The position numbers and the translations under genes were made by a program. The notes beneath the pieces were generated by a model. The model made no database searches, was not told the origin of the DNA, and was given only the letters and a program-made list of their open reading frames with translations. This document shows positions 59,360 through 64,000 of a stretch of DNA of 64,000 nt, one piece after another. Numbering within the stretch: position 1 is the first letter of the stretch; each line of letters begins with the position of its first letter. Source of the DNA: Colletes latitarsis (taxonomy: Eukaryota > Arthropoda > Insecta > Hymenoptera > Colletidae); assembly GCF_051014445.1 (NCBI RefSeq), contig NC_135137.1:27343501-27407500 (forward strand), in the 5' to 3' direction.

Positions 59360-61766
59360 CAGGGTGTTCGGCCACCCCTGGGAAAAATTTTAATGGGAGA
59401 TTCTAGAGGCCAAAATGAGACGAGAATCATGAATACTAATTTGTTGATGGAGGCTTCGTTAAAAAGTTATTAACGTTTAAAGTTCCGCCCGCACTGAATT
59501 TTTTTTCTAGAAAGTGGGTAGGATTTCGAGGGTATGTCTAATGACCAAAAATGATTGTAATTGACCTCCGGAACCAAAAATAATTTTTCCAAAACGATTT
59601 GAAATTTTTTTCTTTCGTCGAAAAATTTAGACACCTACCCCCTGTCGATTTTTCTTAAAAATTCGTTTTTGATTTTTAATAAATTTATTTGACGCCCTAC
59701 AGAAAAGTTGTCTAATACTTTTTTGTAGATACCCATGGGCTCTGTTTTAGAAAAAAGTTTCACTGAAATATATTCACTATTGTAGGAGTTATGGCTGTTT
59801 GAAAATTGGACCATTTTTATGGGGTTTTTATCATTTTGCGGGGTCAAGGACCAACTTTTCGAATATTTTTGTGATTTGTACATATTCTCCATCAAAATAA
59901 GCGTAGTTTGCTTTTTTAAACATTAAAATCGTTCAATCCGTTCAGGAGTTATGATGTTTTAAAAATTTGGATGAAATTTCAGGCAAGCATTTCTGGCCTC
60001 ACATTAGATTTTTTTTTTCCTCGAAAGTGCGTAGGATTTCAGGGTATATCTATTCACCAAAAATGCTTGTAATCGACCCCTGTAACTAAATATAATTTTT
60101 TTAGCGTGATTTGAAATTTTTTAATTTTGTCGAAAAATTTCACACCTTTTCGAATTTTTTTCTCGAAAGTGCGTAGGATTTCGGGGGTATGTCCAATGAC
60201 CAAAAATGCTTGTAACTGACCCTCTCAACTGAAAATAATTTTTTCAGGACGATTTGGAATACGTGGAATTTTAAGGGAATCATTTATTCATGATCAGACA
60301 TTATATTTTCGGTAACGAATTTTTTTCTTGAAAGTGGGTAGGATTTCGAGGGTATGTCTAATGACCAAAAATGATTGTAATTGACCTCCGGAACCGAAAA
60401 TAATTTTTCCAAAACGATTTGAAATTTTTTTCTTTCGTCGAAAAATTTAGACACCTACCCCCTGTCGATTTTTCTTAAAAATTCGTTTTTGATTTTTAAT
60501 AAATTTATTTGACGCCCTACAGAAAAGTTGTCTAATACTTTTTTGTAGATACCCATGGGCTCTGTTTTAGAAAAAAGTTTCACTGAAATATATTCACTAT
60601 TGTAGGAGTTATGGCTGTTTGAAAATTGGACCATTTTTATGGGGTTTTTATCATTTTGCGGGGTCAAGGACCAACTTTTCGAATATTTTTGTGATTTGTA
60701 CATATTCTCCATCAAAATAAGCGTAGTTTGCTTTTTTAAACATTAAAATCGTTCAATCCGTTCAGGAGTTATGATGTTTTAAAAATTTGGATGAAATTTC
60801 AGGCAAGCATTTCTGGCCTCACATTAGATTTTTTTTTTCCTCGAAAGTGCGTAGGATTTCAGGGTATATCTATTCACCAAAAATGCTTGTAATCGACCCC
60901 TGTAACTAAATATAATTTTTTTAGCGTGATTTGAAATTTTTTAATTTTGTCGAAAAATTTCACACCTTTTCGAATTTTTTTCTCGAAAGTGCGTAGGATT
61001 TCGGGGGTATGTCCAATGACCAAAAATGCTTGTAACTGACCCTCTCAACTGAAAATAATTTTTTCAGGACGATTTGGAATACGTGGAATTTTAAGGGAAT
61101 CATTCATTCATGATCAGACATTATATTTTCGGTAACGAATTTTTTTCTTGAAAGTGGGTAGGATTTCGAGGGTATGTCTAATGACCAAAAATGATTGTAA
61201 TTGACCTCCGGAACCGAAAATAATTTTTCCAAAACGATTTGAAATTTTTTTCTTTCGTCGAAAAATTTAGACACCTACCCCCTGTCGATTTTTCTTAAAA
61301 ATTCGTTTTTGATTTTTAATAAATTTATTTGACGCCCTACAGAAAAGTTGTCTAATACTTTTTTGTAGATACCCATGGGCTCTGTTTTAGAAAAAAGTTT
61401 CACTGAAATATATTCACTATTGTAGGAGTTATGGCTGTTTGAAAATTGAATCAGTTTTAGGGGGTTTTTATCACATTACGTGGTCAAGGGACAACTTTTT
61501 CAATATTGTTAGAATTTCTACATGTTCTCCACTAAAATACGCGTTGATTGCATTTTTAAACATTAAAATCGTCCAATCCGTTCAGGAGTTATGATGTTTT
61601 AAATATTTGCATGAAATTTCCGGGGTACATTTCTGCCCATACATTATATTTTCGTTTAGGAATTTTTTTCTCGAAAGTAGGTAGGATTTCGGGGGTATGT
61701 CTATTTACCAAAAATGCTTGTAATTGGCCCCTGTAACTAAATATAATTTTTTTAGTATCATTTGAA
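59360..61766. mobile_element. long-TIR dispersed element, copy 4, expanded
   Basis: Starts with CAGGGTGTTCGGCCACCCCT after TA. It has the same interior as copies 1-3 but is enlarged by a tandem duplication (59511-61448) and lacks a right inverted end; similarity stops near 61766, where sequence like that at 14.52 kb (GGGAAAAACGCGTTTAAAG) begins. Inserted upstream of the visible PHLDB exons, probably in an intron. Confidence 0.8.
59511..61448. repeat. 820-bp tandem array, 2.4 units
   Basis: Units 59511-60330 and 60331-61150 are almost identical; I see only a couple of base differences (e.g. 59577 A/G and T/C near 60285). A partial third unit, 61151-61448, matches until GAAAATTGAA, after which the sequence follows the copy-3 type. 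Each full unit holds the same 86-codon minus frame (59635-59895 and 60455-60715). Confidence 0.93.
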
Positions 61767-61884
61767 ATTGAAAGGTTTTGGGAAAAACGCGTTTAAAGTT
61801 TTTAAACTTCGTTGTTTTTTCAGAAAATGGAATTAAAAAAAAATATTGTTTTGTTTAAGGTTCGAAAGTTAAAAAACCCCTTAA

Positions 61885-62090
61885 CCACTTAATGTTCATG
61901 CCTGAGTTTAACTGCTTTGAAAAACGATATTTGTTTAATCTAACAGTTTAAGGGATGATAGTATTTGTTTTCCTTCAAATTATACGTTAGATATAACATT
62001 GTAATTAACAAAAACCGCATTTTTAGACACAAATCCAATAAAGAAAACTGATCATTCTTGATTAACCCGAAAAATATGAGTGTTAAGGGG
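61885..62090. mobile_element. possible piggyBac-type MITE, 206 bp
   Basis: TTAA on both sides (61881-61884, 62091-62094). Ends CCACTTAATGTTCAT and, inverted, CCCCTTAACACTCAT match at 11 of 15 positions. Weaker than the 10.5 kb element. Confidence 0.45.
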
Positions 62091-62094
62091 TTAA

Positions 62095-63488
62095 GTAGCT
62101 TTAGGAACAATCATGGAAGACAATAAAAAGAAAAGCGACTGCCGACAGCGACGAAATTCAGGTCAAACAAATGGTTCTCTCCTTTATATTCGTACGTCTA
62201 TAAAAAAAACATGAGAAACAATCTTTGCAATCGAATAGTCTAGACAGCTAAGGTACTTCACAGAATAGACAGCTGCCGACTTTTACAAATTTCTCGGATG
62301 AAGGCTCTCTTGTTACAAACTCTAATCGCAAAAAATAAACGTTCTTCGTCGGCGTTTCAGAATTCACAGAAACGTAGAACGCCCACCAGTAGTGATTTCG
62401 ACTTTTTTTATTTTTATAGACTGATTGGCTGTCTACTCGTATCTTCGAGAAGGCGAGACAGTAAAATCTCGCTAGCATTCGGAACGCACTTCAACACTTT
62501 CTCGAAAGAAGTGTTGAAGTCTGACACTTTGGAAAAATCTTTTTTTTGTTTTTCATTTCTTCACAGCATGGGATTTATATTATGCTGACAAATATGTCGT
62601 TAAACCTTTTTATAAAAATTAATAATTTTTCGTATTAGAAATTTTTTATATGTTGAGAGTAAAATTATATAGGACAAAAGACCTACTTACTGTCACCTAA
62701 ACGACCAATTCTGGCAATACTGCACTATATTTTTCTTTTAATTTTTTTAACAAAAGCATAGATTTTTCTTTTTATTTGTTATTATTCAATATTTTTAATT
62801 TAGGAAGAAAATATTACGACTCTAAAAATCTCTATTTTTATTTATAAATTCAATTGTTTAAGAATGTTTCGAGAGCTACTACTGTTACTCGTAAAATGTG
62901 TTTCACCAAATTCCTAAACATATATTTTCACGTGACAGTAAACTATCGTGATAGTGTAACGGTTTTTCGACTATTTTTATACAACTGTATGTTATACAAC
63001 ATTTGATTGCTTTTAGAATGGCGTAAAATTAAGTAATTTGACCATCTGTTCATATTATTCATGAAAGGATAGTGTTCGTTGCCAAAAAATGAAACTTGTT
63101 ACATTATTGCCATGACTAGTATATTTGATTTTCTAGTAACATTTTAGTAATGGAATCTATCTAACGTAACAACTTTAATTTATGCGTATAAGTATTAATT
63201 TATTATTTTTAATGCTACTATTCTTATTAATTTATTATCTAAATTTGTATTACTTTTTAACGAGAATATTCTCACTAACACTGAAGATCACTGAAGATTG
63301 AAGAATAATCAATGTAACTAGATAAGTTTCATTGAAAGTTCTACGAATTTTTCATTTTAATAGCACGTTTTTACTTAATTGTTTTGTAGAATATTTAAAT
63401 ATTCGTTTCTATCCACAATACTGTCGATACAAACTAACTTCTCGGCTCCAGTGTCGAATCATAGTTCCAGACATGATTGTGTAAAGAG
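62095..63488. other. gene-free stretch
   Basis: A small hairpin at 62491-62520 (CTTCAACACTT / AAGTGTTGAAG). Open frames at 62248-62478 and 62298-62588 are not recognisable. Confidence 0.4.
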
Positions 63489-63641
63489 TGGTACAATGAT
63501 GTCATTTTCGCAGACGAAAATAAGTTTAACATCTTTCATTTAGATAGACGTGCTACGATATGTCGTAAACGAAACACAGAATACAACATGAATAATTTAC
63601 GATCTACTATTAAACATGGCGAAGGAGGTGTTCTTATCTGA
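63489..63641 (+). pseudogene. Tc1-like transposase fragment
   Basis: A ~50-codon plus frame reads WYNDVIFADENKFNIFHLDR, then RATICRKRNTEYNMNNLRST, then IKHGEGGVLI. This matches the Tc1 catalytic-core stretch around the second Asp (usually VIFSDESKF...), with the R.P...Y and VKHGGG.V landmarks. Flanking sequence is not recognisable and no terminal repeats were seen. A decayed fragment. Confidence 0.8.
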
Positions 63642-64000
63642 AATTTGTTCTTTTCTTGTTACATATAAACAAACCCCAATGTTTAAAAAATGGATATTTG
63701 TAACGTGGGATAGGGCAAATATTCTCACTCCAACCCACCTGAATTTTTTATTTTAAAATTCATCGACGTTTTAATATTAAGTCGATATAAATCGATTTAA
63801 TATAAGTCGATATCTCTATTAGATTTTGAGAAAATGGTTTGTAACACTTTATTTGGTGCACCTGGTGTAGGTACATGTATAATGTATACATATAGTGTAT
63901 CCAGGATTTTAGAGAAATCGACAGCTACGGAAAATTCAAAAGTATATTTTCTACCATTAAATTGCTGATTTCGATGGATACATTTTTATAAAACATTTGA
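63642..64000. other. gene-free AT-rich end of window
   Basis: No supported feature. Confidence 0.4.

Overview
The window looks like nuclear DNA of an insect, most likely a hymenopteran (bee, ant or wasp); that placement is inference. It is AT-rich with a sharply bounded CpG-rich island. Its genes have many short introns with GT-AG sites and animal-type products, and it is dense in DNA-transposon relics (piggyBac, Tc1, hAT, Harbinger and many palindromic MITEs). There are no bacterial operons, CRISPR arrays or complete tRNA/rRNA genes. Most short open frames are noise.

Five host genes can be read from exon structure. VAP (minus, 27.25-30.12 kb, 6 exons, 252 aa) lies head to head with WDR77/MEP50 (plus, 32.02-33.42 kb, 5 exons, 337 aa). 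WDR77 converges on Tudor-SN/SND1 (minus, 37.86-41.62 kb, 9 exons, 893 aa). The mitochondrial ATP synthase subunit b gene (minus, 51.26-52.67 kb, 4 exons, 238 aa) and the last two exons of a PHLDB/LL5-type PH-domain gene (minus, 57.70-58.86 kb) follow. All exon junctions I give keep the reading frame. The products are housekeeping or regulatory: ER membrane contacts, the arginine methylosome, a staphylococcal-nuclease/Tudor RNA-binding protein, oxidative phosphorylation and a cortical PH protein.

Broken genes include a 5'-truncated cytosolic Hsp90 pseudogene (43.2-44.1 kb), an internally deleted piggyBac element with both ends intact (24.2-25.8 kb), a Tc1 transposase scrap (63.5 kb), a Harbinger-like relic (9.4-10.0 kb) and a possible SAC3-domain fragment (15.5 kb).

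1-19 kb is mostly gene-free AT-rich DNA with a cluster of nested MITEs between 3 and 14 kb. 19.2-22.6 kb is a CpG-rich island with a CT tract and a triplet-biased stretch, a candidate promoter or first-exon region. 45.8-50.2 kb is a block of duplicated hairpin-forming sequence. A dispersed element with long inverted ends (ends CAGGGTGTTCGGCCAC) occurs four times (3.2, 6.8, 34.3 and 59.4 kb); the last copy holds an almost identical 820-bp tandem duplication. I found no novel multi-gene system. The most unusual things here are repeat architectures: the 820-bp array, a fold-back element with tRNA-like boxes in both arms, and the iterated GGAA-N6-TTCC hairpins.
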